Assembly (NCBI GenBank): GCA_001464165.1
Contig: LNEX01000246.1
Location: forward strand, 1-18,999
Source of the DNA: a bacterium Ga0077546
GTDB taxonomy: Bacteria > Cyanobacteriota > Vampirovibrionia > Obscuribacterales > Obscuribacteraceae
Reading direction: 5' to 3'
Length of the DNA stretch: 18,999 bases
The notes under the pieces are model-generated. The model searched no databases. It saw only the letters and a list, made by a program, of their open reading frames with translations, and had not been told where the DNA came from. Both the position numbers and the translations under genes were made by a program. Below, one piece after another: positions 1 to 8,544 of the stretch (the stretch's first letter is position 1; each line of letters starts with the position of its first letter).

Positions 1-367
1 CGTCGAGCAAGTCAACTAGACCTGACTGGATGACAATGAAGGGCCTCTCTACACCGAATGTGTAAGCATTGACGATGGGGCTTGAGGCGAGGAAGAGATC
101 AGGTTCATGGACGTCTAGGATTTCGCAGGCTTCTTTGAAAAGTTTGTAGACCCGGGGGCATTGCTTCGGAGTTATATGCACAGCACTGCCAAGCAGCTGA
201 ACGCGCATAATTTTTTCCCAGCCCAGCTCAAGCATTTTTCGTACTAACTTATCTAGGCCTGGAATTTTTCTTAGGGCTTCCAGAGCCTGCCTGTCCGCGG
301 GGTGCTCAAAAGCACTAGAGCAAAGACGTGGAAACCGCCGACGAGTAGACGTTTCGCTAGAGCTCAT
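1..367 (-). CDS. M48-family zinc metalloprotease, N-terminal part (runs off window)
   Basis: This gene enters on the minus strand and is cut by the left edge, so only about 122 N-terminal residues are visible. The ATG at 367-365 has a strong Shine-Dalgarno GGAGG (376-380 on the complement) eight bases upstream. The visible protein has no signal peptide. It contains the block NAYTFGVERPFIVIQSG near its end, the region that precedes the HExxH zinc motif in M48 (HtpX/Ste24/Oma1-like) peptidases. The HExxH motif itself would lie beyond the window, so catalysis cannot be confirmed. The gene follows the symporter in the same direction with a 97-bp gap. The family call rests on this one motif region and on the general look of the segment; a divergent non-catalytic relative is possible. 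Confidence 0.62.
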   Translation of the reverse strand, partial: MSSSETSTRRRFPRLCSSAFEHPADRQALEALRKIPGLDKLVRKMLELGWEKIMRVQLLGSAVHITPKQCPRVYKLFKEACEILDVHEPDLFLASSPIVNAYTFGVERPFIVIQSGLVDLLD

Positions 368-390
368 CAATTAAACCTCCAAAGGCGTTG

Positions 391-412
391 GCTGCTGTCA
401 AACCGTAGCAGC
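391..412. other. Small inverted repeat upstream of the M48 gene
   Basis: Arms GCTGCT (391-396) and AGCAGC (407-412) pair perfectly around a 10-base loop. The hairpin lies between the symporter stop and the M48 start, in what would be the 5' leader of the protease mRNA. No T-run follows on either strand, so it does not look like an intrinsic terminator. It may be chance. Confidence 0.25.
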
Positions 413-464
413 ATGATATGGATCTACCCACTTTTATAGCGCGCCACGAAAGATATTGCTTAAA

Positions 465-1739
465 TCAGAGATTTAAGCCAATAGCTGCTGCTGGCTCTGC
501 CTGAGCGTGTAATTCTTTTTCTTCAAAGACCCCTTCCCAGCGGGCCATTACTACCGAAGCTAAGCAATTGCCGAGCACATTTACTGACGTGCGAGCCATG
601 TCCATAAGTGTGTCAACGCCCAGAATCAAGGCTACACCGGCTAAAGGTAAATCAAAGGTGGCCAGAGTACCAGCCAGAATCACTAGAGATGCCCGGGGAA
701 CAGCGGCAACTCCTTTGCTTGTTAGCATCAAAGTAAGTAGCATCAGGACCTGTTGTTCAATTGGCATGTGCACACCTGCCGCCTGGGCAACAAAGACGGC
801 TGCTAGTGAAAGATAGAGAGTTGTGCCGTCTAGGTTAAATGTATAACCCAGTGGCAAAACAAAGCTGACTATTGGGCGGGGTACTCCAAGGGCCTCCATA
901 TTTTGTAGAGCTTTGGGCAAAGCTGCTTCAGAGCTGGTGGTAGAAAAGGCAATTAAGAAAGGCTCTTTGACAGCAGCAGCAAAGCGTTTTAGAGGTACTT
1001 TAGCTAGCAGGGCAACCGGCACCAGCACTAATATAATAAAGATCGCCAGAGCAAGGTAGAGAGTACCTACCAATTTGCCCAGTGAAAATAGTACGAGCAA
1101 GCCGTGTTTGCCTACGGTGCTTGCCATGGCGCAGGCCACCCCGATCGGGGCGACTTTCATGACATAGCCTGTGTATTTGAACATCACTTCAGCGAGACTC
1201 TGGCAGAGGTCTACTATTTGTGTGGCCCGGGCAGCTTTTACACCAAGGGCAAAAATGATGGTGAAGACTACAATTTGCAGCACATCGCCCCGCGCCATTG
1301 AATCAATAATGCTGGTAGGAAAAATGTGTGTAATCAAATCACCGGCACTTGGTTTTTTGGCTAGTAGCTCTTGAGCCTCGCCGGCATTGAGTGCGCTCAG
1401 GTTGATACCGGCGCCGGGTTGGCAAACATTGACTACGACCAAGCCGACTATTAAGGCAAAGGTGGTAATCAATTCAAAATAGATTAGGCATTTTAGGCCG
1501 ACCCGGCCAACCGAGAAGGCGTTACTTCCGCCATTGTCGCCATGACCATGACCACCAGCAATGCCTACAACTAATGTGGAAAAGACCAGAGGGGCAATTA
1601 TGGTTTTAATGAGGTGGAGAAAGACGTCTGCGCCTGGCGCAGAGGCCATTCCTACTTGGGGCCAAAGCCAGCCGACCAAAATTCCTAGAGCCAGACCAAT
1701 GAAAATCTGAGTGGTCAGCGCCGGTGCTTTTAGTTTCAC
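465..1739 (-). CDS. Dicarboxylate/amino acid:cation symporter (DAACS family, GltP/DctA-like)
   Basis: The 424-aa length is typical for bacterial members of this family, which import C4-dicarboxylates or glutamate/aspartate with Na+ or H+ across the inner membrane. Family hallmarks are visible in order. These are the TM1 start (LTTQIFIGLALGILVGW), a GHG-type loop after TM2 that is unusually His/Gly rich (GGHGHGDNGG), the serine-rich re-entrant loop AFSTTSSEAALPKAL, the TM7 cation motif NLDGT (usually NMDGT), and TM8 DTLMDMARTSVNVLGN with the substrate-binding Asp, Arg and Asn. Substrate specificity cannot be read off. The start is a GTG; AGGAA lies at an appropriate distance upstream and supports it. 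The gene lies 38 bp downstream of the propeller-like gene on the same strand and may be co-transcribed with it. Confidence 0.93.
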   Translation of the reverse strand: MKLKAPALTTQIFIGLALGILVGWLWPQVGMASAPGADVFLHLIKTIIAPLVFSTLVVGIAGGHGHGDNGGSNAFSVGRVGLKCLIYFELITTFALIVGLVVVNVCQPGAGINLSALNAGEAQELLAKKPSAGDLITHIFPTSIIDSMARGDVLQIVVFTIIFALGVKAARATQIVDLCQSLAEVMFKYTGYVMKVAPIGVACAMASTVGKHGLLVLFSLGKLVGTLYLALAIFIILVLVPVALLAKVPLKRFAAAVKEPFLIAFSTTSSEAALPKALQNMEALGVPRPIVSFVLPLGYTFNLDGTTLYLSLAAVFVAQAAGVHMPIEQQVLMLLTLMLTSKGVAAVPRASLVILAGTLATFDLPLAGVALILGVDTLMDMARTSVNVLGNCLASVVMARWEGVFEEKELHAQAEPAAAIGLNL

Positions 1740-1777
1740 GACTATTTCCTACTGGGTTCTAACTGAAAGAAGTATTT

Positions 1778-3883
1778 CTAACTCAAAGACAATATTTCGA
1801 GACCCCGACCGCCTAGAACGGCTAGTTGATCTCTAATGGCTACTGACGATACACCTTCGATTACTGGAAAGGTCGCGATAATTTGCGGTGCCGCTGTCTT
1901 TTCAAAGTTGATAATTGTCGCCACATCTTTGCCCTCTAGGCCGCGACCCACTGCTACGGCTCGACTGCCTTGGCAGGTGAGGGCGAGACCGTCATGGGGC
2001 AAGTCAATTGAACCTAGGACATGCAAGTCTTTGTCGTATCTCTGCAGCACTAAGAAAAATCCTTTTGAATTTTGATCTACGGCTGTCACGACAACAACAT
2101 CTTCAGCAAAGGCAATATCACGGATGGCTAGATTTTCAAAATGTCTAGCGCTAACCTGTTCTAACGGCAAGTTCCCGTTAACAGGTTTACTCGTTTCACT
2201 TTTCGTTTCAGTACTAGTGTCGGGGTTGGTTTTGCCTGGTGCGTAAATGACGATGTCGTTTAAACCACCTAGCATCAGTTGTCCTTTGGTGGCTTGGCAA
2301 CGGTTGTATATGCCTGGCACTTCAAACGATTTAAGTAGCTCAAGTTTGTCCGAAAATAGTTTGACTGGTTGAATTTTTGTGGTCTTATCTAGAAACTTAA
2401 TGGCATAGGCTCTACTTAGGCTGCTATCAAAGCAAAGTTGGTTGGCTGTAAGCTTGCTAGTAGTAATTACACTTTGCAGTTTCTCCATTTTGCGCAGTGA
2501 AATTTCGTCTTTAGAGAGACAAACTATGAAACTTCCGGCTCCGACCATAGCCTTAATTGTTTGCTGTGGTGCTGCCGAATTCATCATGATCGGGCGCTCG
2601 GGGCGGCCAACATGGTAGAGCTGCAGCTCGGCACCAGCTAAGACAACTAAATCTTTCCAGACAGCAACGCCTGCAGCTGCAAGTTTGGGAATGCTATACG
2701 AAGATGTAATCGTCCAGCCATCTTTAGCTCTCGTCATTAGCTGAACGCCAGACCAACCGGTGGCAACATAAGCTGATAAGTCACGCATCACTACTGAAGT
2801 GGTTTTGCCGCTGTCAGTTTTAGCTGAGGGAATATTGAGGACTTGTTCTCGAGCTAAGTTGCGGCCTTTATCAACAGTGAGCGATATCACGATGCGCTCG
2901 CCCTTGTTGCGACCGACTACTAAGAAACGATCTTTTTGTGCTGCTGCTGATTCAATTGCCGATAGGGGTTCAAGTGTAATGCTGCTGGTTAGGTGCGGAG
3001 AACCGCTAGCAACTATGATCTTAGCTTGACCAAACTTGCTGGATTTCCCGCTGCTGGCGCTGTTTGGGTTGTCTAGTCCGGCAATCAAAATCAGTTCTTT
3101 GAAGCGAGTTACTACTCTATAGTCGCCTTCGATAGTCAATGATTTTTGAATTTCAGGCGCATCAGGGCTGACTAAATTGACAATGTCTACTTGTGATTTT
3201 TGACCACCATTGGCTGATGAGAGAATTGTCAGCTGTTTGTCAGTTAGGTCTAAAGCCCGCACGGGGAGCTGCACTGATAGGCTGGCTATGTAGACTGGTT
3301 CTTTGCTTGAGCGGCGGTTGGGGGCACTGTATATAGAGACAAGATTTTCGCCGCCCGCACTGACTCCACTAACGCAAATTAAGTCTCCACTGGCAACGAT
3401 ACTACCGGCTTCTGTATAGCGACCAAGGCGGATATCGCTGACAATTGATGGTGATTCTATTGGCGCTAGCGATACTGTAACTAAGTCAACAACTGGCTCT
3501 GACTGATCGCCCTCTCTGTAGGTCAGGCCGTAAGCTGCAAATGGAGTAACGGCAAAATCGACAACTTTATTGCCTAAGCCCTTGAGTTCTGCCACCACTT
3601 TTACCGGAGTCTTGATCGTCACCGGTTTGCGCATGTCGACCACAGCTAAACGGCCGAATTCATCGGTAAAACAGAGGTAGCCCTTGTCGGCAATGCCTAC
3701 ATGATCGGGTACGATGGCCGGTGCCCAGTCTTCTCGAGAGAGAGTATGAGGACCAACTAAACTTGGCTGGCTGCGCGGTGTTTTTTTTGCGAAGGCTGGT
3801 ACTTGAGCTAATTGATCGAGCAGCAGCAATGTGCCGCAAGTATACGAAAGAGAGCCAAAGAGAAATGAGCGTCTAGATTGCAT
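1778..3883 (-). CDS. Tat-exported, probably beta-propeller protein of unknown function
   Basis: The protein has 701 aa. The N-terminus reads MQSRRSFLFG, a twin-arginine motif (SRRSFL), followed by a hydrophobic stretch and an AFA-K cleavage site near residue 32, so export in folded form by the Tat pathway is likely. The rest consists of repeated short beta-strand-like units of the kind ...GYLCFTDEFGRLAVVDM... and ...DLVVLAGAELQLYHVG..., reminiscent of LVIVD/WD-type propellers. A Ser/Thr/Lys-rich linker lies around residues 555-580, before a final propeller-like segment. I recognise no catalytic motif, and no lipobox is present. Its start has only a weak ribosome-binding site. Neighbours are yggT upstream and the symporter downstream on the same strand. 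Function is unknown; propeller architecture is inferred from the repeat pattern only. Confidence 0.75.
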   Translation of the reverse strand: MQSRRSFLFGSLSYTCGTLLLLDQLAQVPAFAKKTPRSQPSLVGPHTLSREDWAPAIVPDHVGIADKGYLCFTDEFGRLAVVDMRKPVTIKTPVKVVAELKGLGNKVVDFAVTPFAAYGLTYREGDQSEPVVDLVTVSLAPIESPSIVSDIRLGRYTEAGSIVASGDLICVSGVSAGGENLVSIYSAPNRRSSKEPVYIASLSVQLPVRALDLTDKQLTILSSANGGQKSQVDIVNLVSPDAPEIQKSLTIEGDYRVVTRFKELILIAGLDNPNSASSGKSSKFGQAKIIVASGSPHLTSSITLEPLSAIESAAAQKDRFLVVGRNKGERIVISLTVDKGRNLAREQVLNIPSAKTDSGKTTSVVMRDLSAYVATGWSGVQLMTRAKDGWTITSSYSIPKLAAAGVAVWKDLVVLAGAELQLYHVGRPERPIMMNSAAPQQTIKAMVGAGSFIVCLSKDEISLRKMEKLQSVITTSKLTANQLCFDSSLSRAYAIKFLDKTTKIQPVKLFSDKLELLKSFEVPGIYNRCQATKGQLMLGGLNDIVIYAPGKTNPDTSTETKSETSKPVNGNLPLEQVSARHFENLAIRDIAFAEDVVVVTAVDQNSKGFFLVLQRYDKDLHVLGSIDLPHDGLALTCQGSRAVAVGRGLEGKDVATIINFEKTAAPQIIATFPVIEGVSSVAIRDQLAVLGGRGLEILSLS

Positions 3884-3942
3884 TGAGAACTTTCGGAGCT
3901 TTCTTTTGTTGAAGGGCTGTATTTTACGTAGAAATTAGGACA

Positions 3943-4200
3943 TTAGTGCAATACGGTGTGTAGCATGCCTTGGAGGAAGTTCAATAAAACAATCAGTACA
4001 ATGGGGGAGAGATCAAAGCCACTGATTGGCGGTACTATGCGCTGAATTGGCGCAATCACTGGACGAATAATATTATCGAGGGTGACAAATGGTTGATCTT
4101 TCCAGTTGATGTTGGGAAACCATGAGAGCAAGCACCACAAAAATAGTGCCATACTAATTAGCCCGAAAACGCCGTCAAAAATTTGTAAAACTGGGTTCAT
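3943..4200 (-). CDS. yggT: YggT family small integral membrane protein
   Basis: The 85-aa protein has two hydrophobic segments (about residues 8-27 and 62-82) joined by a loop with the family's RPVIAPIQRIVPPISG and FDLSPIVLIVLLNFL signatures. The family is widespread in bacteria and cyanobacteria/plastids (CCB3/YLMG relatives) and is linked to membrane organisation, cell division and osmotic response; its biochemical role is unsettled. This is a single-repeat version, whereas the E. coli protein carries two. It is transcribed divergently from thiL, with only 58 bp between the starts, so both promoters must lie in 4201-4258. The ribosome-binding site is poor (GTGG about ten bases upstream). 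Confidence 0.9.
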   Translation of the reverse strand: MNPVLQIFDGVFGLISMALFLWCLLSWFPNINWKDQPFVTLDNIIRPVIAPIQRIVPPISGFDLSPIVLIVLLNFLQGMLHTVLH

Positions 4201-4258
4201 AACAGCACCACGCTAAACTACCGTCTTACGCCAAATTGTAGCATTTTGATCAAGGGCT

Positions 4259-5290
4259 ATGCTTACCAGAGAACAGGTACTAGTTAAGAAGATAAAAGAA
4301 TGGACAGAAAGCTCCTACATTGGAGACGACTGCGCGGTTCTGGCCGATGGCAAGTTGGTTAGCAGTGACACTTTAGTTGAAGGTACGCATTTTCGCCTCG
4401 ACTTCGCTAGTTGGCGTCAATTGGGCTGGAAGAGTTGTGCTGTAAACCTTTCAGATATCGCCGCTATGGCTGGCCGCCCCCGTTATCTTACTGTGGCTCT
4501 GACTCTTCCGGCTCAAATTGAGAACCTAGAAGAGCATCTAGAGCAGTTTTATCTTGGTTTTACTCAATGTGCTAAGTCATTTGGGGCTGAAGTTGTCGGT
4601 GGCGACCTCACAGTGGGCCCTCATCTGGTGGTTAATGTCACTGTCATTGGCGAGAGTCATGAAGCCGGGTTACTTCTGCGCAGCGGTGCTCAGCCCGGAG
4701 ATGTGGTCATTGTGTCTGGCAATTTTGGCTCCAGTGCAGCGGGGCTGCAGTTGTTGCTTCAGGGCGCTGGAGTGACGAAAAGCAAGCAAGGCGATCTTCC
4801 TGCAGGCAGTGGAGAGTTGCTCTTGGCGCACCTTGAGCCCTCACCTCGGTTGTGTGAAGCCTGGGCTCTGGCGCGCCTAGTGGGCAGTAGAGGGGCGCTC
4901 ATGGATGCTAGCGATGGCTTGGGGGACGCTCTCTGGCAAATAGCAGAGCAGTCGCAGGTCGATATAGAAGTAGACATAGAAGCCATTCCCCTTAGTGCGG
5001 CCATGACTAGTTTTGCTTCCTCTGTTGCTGTAGACCCATACCTGTGGGCTCTTTATGGCGGTGAAGACTATGAGTTGGTGGCCACTATTTCTGCCGATGA
5101 TTGGCTGAAAGCCCAGTCACAGCCAGGTGAAAGCTTTCCTTTTAAGAAAATTGGAGTTGTTCTTAATAGCCAGTCGCCGGCTAGTAAACCTGAGATAGGA
5201 AGCGGCAGGGTAAGACTTTTGGCCACAGACCACGGTGTCAAAAGTTGCGCTGGTGTAGTCAACTTAAGCAATTGCTTTAAGCATTTCTGA
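4259..5290 (+). CDS. thiL: Thiamine-monophosphate kinase
   Basis: ThiL phosphorylates thiamine monophosphate with ATP to give thiamine diphosphate, the last step of cofactor synthesis in the cytosol. The 343-aa length fits. Motifs in order are IGDDCAVL (metal/ATP), SSDTLVEGTHF, AVNLSDIAAMAGRP, GGDLT (usually GGDTT), DASDGLGDAL and YGGEDYELV, all diagnostic of the AIR-synthase/ThiL fold. The ATG at 4259 follows AAGGG closely (two bases between), a somewhat tight ribosome-binding site; the N-terminus is slightly shorter than in relatives that begin with a GE-x-ELI segment. It appears to head a plus-strand unit with folD 43 bp downstream. Confidence 0.95.
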   Translation: MLTREQVLVKKIKEWTESSYIGDDCAVLADGKLVSSDTLVEGTHFRLDFASWRQLGWKSCAVNLSDIAAMAGRPRYLTVALTLPAQIENLEEHLEQFYLGFTQCAKSFGAEVVGGDLTVGPHLVVNVTVIGESHEAGLLLRSGAQPGDVVIVSGNFGSSAAGLQLLLQGAGVTKSKQGDLPAGSGELLLAHLEPSPRLCEAWALARLVGSRGALMDASDGLGDALWQIAEQSQVDIEVDIEAIPLSAAMTSFASSVAVDPYLWALYGGEDYELVATISADDWLKAQSQPGESFPFKKIGVVLNSQSPASKPEIGSGRVRLLATDHGVKSCAGVVNLSNCFKHF

Positions 5291-5333
5291 TAAATTTGAT
5301 GGTCTTCTGAAGCTACCAACCGCGAGATTACAA

Positions 5334-6193
5334 ATGGATTCATCAACTCTGTCGCCAGCGCCGCAATCAGTAGAGAAAATTATTGACGGCAAGGCTATTG
5401 CTCAAGCCGTCAAGGGCGAATTAGCTGTCGAAGTGGCAGCCGCGAGTCAGGGTAAAAGTCGCAAACCTGGTCTGGCTGTTGTTTTGGTAGGCGAGAATCC
5501 TGCTTCTAAGGCCTATGTAAAGAGTAAAATTGCTGCTTGTAAAGCTGTAGGGATAGAGAGTTTTCTTATTGAAATGTCCGCCGATGTGCCGGCTTCTGCT
5601 GTGGCCGAGACCGTCCAAAAGCTTAACAGCGACCAGGCAGTTGACGGTATTCTCGTGCAATTGCCTTTGCCTGAGCATATTTCTTCGGCAACTATTTTGG
5701 CCTTAATTGACCCAGCTAAAGACGTTGATGGCTTAACTGCCGTCAATGCCGGTTTGCTCATGCAAGGTGCCAAAGGGCTATTTCCTTGCACCCCGCTTGG
5801 TGTTATGCGTCTTTTAGAGCAGCACAAAGTGAGTTGGTTGGCAAACCTCTGGCCATGATGCTCTTGCAGAAGGATGCCACTGTAACTATCTGCCACAGCA
5901 AGACTGCTAATCTGCCCGAGGTCTGTCGCCAGGCCGATATATTGGTAGCGGCTTGTGGTCAAGCGGAGATGGTCAAAGGCGATTGGGTCAAGCCTGGAGC
6001 CGTGGTCATCGATGTCGGCATTAACCGCATTGAGGGTGCTGACGGTAAAGGTCGCTTGGTGGGTGATGTTGCATATGAAGAAGCTTTTGATAAAGCCAGC
6101 TTGATTACTCCAGTTCCTGGGGGAGTCGGTCCTATGACGGTCGCTATGCTGCTGAGCAACACATTGCGCGCTTATATTGCGACTATGACCTAA
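5334..6193 (+). pseudogene. folD: folD, methylene-THF dehydrogenase/cyclohydrolase, broken by an internal deletion and frame change
   Basis: FolD interconverts 5,10-methylene-THF and 10-formyl-THF. The first frame (5334-5858) carries the catalytic half: SKAYVKSKIAAC with the active-site Lys, [17 protein letters not shown] and PCTPLGV. It then reads LLEQHKVS and runs out of frame into a stop at 5858. The second frame resumes at about 5828 with [31 protein letters not shown] and [11 protein letters not shown], and ends normally at 6193. Compared with the family, roughly 12-13 residues are missing between LLEQHKV and SELVGKP, the segment that contains the glycine-rich GR/GA of the NADP-binding turn. 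The missing length must equal 1 modulo 3 and is best estimated as about 40 nt. As written the gene cannot encode a working enzyme. It is either a real deletion or an assembly error; see findings. Confidence 0.9.
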
Positions 6194-6211
6194 ATAAGTG
6201 AATTAACAAGC

Positions 6212-6865
6212 ATGGCAAGTGCAGCACCTGAAAGCAAAAGCGAAGCAGAACTACCCCTTTCGGGGTCGGCTAAGTTAAACGTTAGTCGACCAATTAAGGT
6301 CTTGGCATTCTTTGCCGCCCTGGTTATAGTGGCGGCAGCCGCTGCCATTGCCCTTGGCATTGTTTCGATGCGCAATTTCTTCATACAGGCAGTTGATCCC
6401 AAATATATGAAAGAAACTGCCGCTTTTGTCACTGGTTTTGCTGATCCCATTCCAGAGCCTGGTTTTAAGCCGGTAATGGCGGCTCGTATGACTAGGGCCG
6501 TGATCTTTCTTGAAAATCCTAAAGATAAAACCCAGGTTTCGTTCTGGCGTTATCAGGGCGAAAGCTTAGACGCCGACCAAGAGCTTGATAGCGCCTACGA
6601 TATGGGCATTTGGACACCGACCAACTGGGCAAAGTTTCAATCTATTACTAGCAAGGGCAAAAAAGATATCAACGGTAAGACCGTTACGTACTGGCAAGGT
6701 CCGCTAAAAGACCAGCAGGGCGAGACTACTTATGAAGGGTTGATCGCTTGTACTATCACGAGGGATAAGGGCGGGGATAAAATTGTCACGATGCAGGCAA
6801 TGCAGCCTTCCGATCGACCGTTTGATATGGATAAATTGTTAGCATGGCTGGCCAGGCCGTTGTAA
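6212..6865 (+). CDS. Hypothetical single-helix membrane-anchored protein
   Basis: The 217-aa protein has a short hydrophilic N-terminus, one strong Ala/Val-rich transmembrane helix at about residues 29-52, and a roughly 160-residue C-terminal domain predicted to face the periplasm. The C-terminal domain has no motif I recognise. It contains several aromatic-rich strands (VSFWRYQGES, TVTYWQGPLKD) that suggest a compact beta-rich fold. The start ATG at 6212 lies 18 bp after the folD stop and has only a weak ribosome-binding site, which suggests co-transcription with thiL-folD. No function is assigned. Confidence 0.72.
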   Translation: MASAAPESKSEAELPLSGSAKLNVSRPIKVLAFFAALVIVAAAAAIALGIVSMRNFFIQAVDPKYMKETAAFVTGFADPIPEPGFKPVMAARMTRAVIFLENPKDKTQVSFWRYQGESLDADQELDSAYDMGIWTPTNWAKFQSITSKGKKDINGKTVTYWQGPLKDQQGETTYEGLIACTITRDKGGDKIVTMQAMQPSDRPFDMDKLLAWLARPL

Positions 6866-6939
6866 CAAAGGTGATGGAAGTGAGGCAGCCAAGTGCTTAT
6901 ACTAGACGAAAGTTTTGATATTAGGAGATCAGCAGGGAA

Positions 6940-7092
6940 ATGAGCGCAGAGAAACACACAGACCCTTCCCAAGTTTGGATGATAATGTTTATGGTCGCTT
7001 TCTGTTGCACCGTTTTGTCTATTGGTGTTTGGGCTATGTTTAATTACAAAGTGGATGCCGTTGAAGCACCTGCTGCCGCTGGACACCACTAA
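6940..7092 (+). CDS. Small 50-aa membrane protein, unknown
   Basis: The ATG at 6940 is preceded by AGCAGGGAA, a good Shine-Dalgarno at short range, and the frame ends in TAA at 7092. The peptide has a charged N-terminus (MSAEKHTDPSQ), a single hydrophobic helix rich in Met, Cys and Trp (about residues 13-32), and a short tail ending in GHH. The next gene, cinA, starts eight bases after this stop, so the two are probably translated from one mRNA. The well-placed ribosome-binding site, the tight spacing and the clear one-helix topology argue that it is real. I do not recognise the family. Confidence 0.6.
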   Translation: MSAEKHTDPSQVWMIMFMVAFCCTVLSIGVWAMFNYKVDAVEAPAAAGHH

Positions 7093-7100
7093 GGTCAGTC

Positions 7101-8403
7101 GTGGCTAAAGCAGAAATCTTGTGCATCGGAACTGAGCTTCTGCTTGGCGATGTGCTCGATACAAATTCTCAGTTTTTGGCTCAACAACTAGCTTTGTTGG
7201 GCCTTGATTGTTTTTATCGAGTCACGGTTGGCGATAATCCAGAGCGCATTAAGGCCTGTATGAGAGACGCTCTTGCGCGCGCCGATGTCTTGATTACTTC
7301 TGGTGGTCTTGGTCCCACCGCTGACGATTTGACCACTGAGTGTTTAGCGGCCCTCTTCGGCGCTCCGCTGATAATGGATGAAGAGCTGTTGGCCTTCATC
7401 ACGAGTCTCTTTGTTGCTCGTGGTTTTGCTATGCCAGAAAGCAATAAGAAGCAAGCGCTAAGGCCGCTTGGTGCTGATATCTTGCCTAACCCGGTGGGTT
7501 CGGCACCTGGAGTTGTCTGGCGTCTTAGCCCTGAAAACCTGGCATATGCTGGAATTAAGTCGTCTTCTGCGGAATTGACAGCTTACGTTTCCGGGAGTAC
7601 CGTCTGAGTTAAAGGCCATGTGGCAAGGCACAGCCTATGATTATTTAGCTGAAACTTATAGTGGTAATACTATTTGGTCGCAAGAGTTAAAGCACTTTGG
7701 CATTGGTGAATCGGCGCTGGCCGAGATGTTTGCTCATTTGTTAGAGCTGTCAAACCCATCGGTTGCCCCCTATGCCGGTCGCTGGGAATGTCGCTTAAGA
7801 GTCGCTGCTAAGGCCGAGAGTCAAGAAGCTGCCAAGGCTTTAGCTGCTCCTGTTATTGATGAAATTAAGAGTAAAAGCGGAGTTCGTTGCTATGGCGTTG
7901 ATCAGGCCACTCTTGAATCGACAGTGGGAGAGCTGCTTCTGTCTCAGGGGTTGACTCTTTCAACTGCTGAGTCTTGCACCGGTGGCTTGGTCAGCGAGCG
8001 TTTAACTGATGTACCTGGTAGTTCTCGCTACATCATGTTTAATGCCGTCACCTATAGCGATATGTCTAAGCAAAAGCTCTTAGGCGTGAGTAAAGACTTG
8101 CTCTCTACATATGGTGCTGTCAGCCCTCAATGCGCTGAGGCCATGGCTCGCGGTATGAAAGAGGCTTCTGGCTGCGATATTGCCTTGAGCGTAACCGGCA
8201 TCGCTGGCCCGAGTGGCGGGACAGACGACAAGCCCGTGGGCACTGTATATTTAGGTCTCGCCGCTCAAGACCGTTATTTTAGTCGCACTCTGAAGCTAGG
8301 CGCTAGGTTGCCTCGGGCTGAGGTGCGCTGGCGCACAGCTAATGAAGCACTGAATATGGTGCGCCTTTATTTGATTAATCCAGATACTCTGGTTAATAAT
8401 TAG
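7101..8403 (+). pseudogene. cinA: cinA, CinA/PncC-type protein, interrupted by a frameshift
   Basis: CinA proteins join an N-terminal MoCF-like (COG1058, ADP-ribose pyrophosphatase) domain to a C-terminal nicotinamide-nucleotide amidohydrolase (PncC) domain used in NAD salvage. The start is a GTG at 7101 with AAGG six bases upstream. The first frame (7101-7607) shows IGTELLLGDVLDTNSQFLA, TSGGLGPTADDLT and LPNPVGSAPG. It should continue into the conserved PGVPSEL motif, but that motif is in the +1 frame from about 7579 (LTFPGVPSELKAMW). The second frame runs to 8403 and has the PncC signatures STAESCTGGLVSERL (nucleophilic Ser), VTYSD, GAVS and GIAGPSGGTDDKPVGTVY. A single extra base around 7579-7584 would explain the break. 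All conserved blocks on both sides survive, so a sequencing indel or a very recent mutation is likely. Confidence 0.9.
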
Positions 8404-8452
8404 GCAATTTCGTGCGATTATGGCTAAGGGAATCTGGGTATTACCAATTTGG

Positions 8453-8478
8453 GCAAGCTAGGGCTTGCATTTTCTTGT
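8453..8478 (+). terminator. Probable intrinsic terminator after cinA
   Basis: GCAAGC (8453-8458) and GCTTGC (8463-8468) form a perfect 6-bp stem with a TAGG loop, followed by a T-rich stretch (ATTTTCTTGTTATTCTT). It lies 50 bases after the cinA stop and before the GGDEF gene on the same strand, a sensible place to end the thiL-cinA unit. The T-run is interrupted and the stem is short, so efficiency may be modest. Confidence 0.5.
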
Positions 8479-8544
8479 TATTCTTCTTGATTTTGTTCTT
8501 TATAAGACGTTCGTCTCAAACTCTTCAACTAGTCACTAAGTGAA

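Noticed and set aside
371..400. TTGACA-like -35 for the M48 gene
   Set aside because: TTGACA is present on the minus strand, but the only -10-like TTTAAT is 20 bases away and overlaps the ribosome-binding site leader.
5513..5962. 149-aa open frame on the minus strand across folD
   Set aside because: It lies opposite clearly conserved FolD coding sequence, has no ribosome-binding site and its translation resembles no protein. It is a shadow of folD.
5786..6193. Independent gene starting at a TTG at 5786
   Set aside because: Its first 14 residues are out-of-frame FolD; real homology starts at SELVGKP, so it is the second half of a broken folD.
6730..7089. 119-aa minus-strand open frame across the 217-aa gene end and the small peptide gene
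   Set aside because: It is antisense to two better supported genes and has no ribosome-binding site; the composition is that of a reverse-complement shadow.
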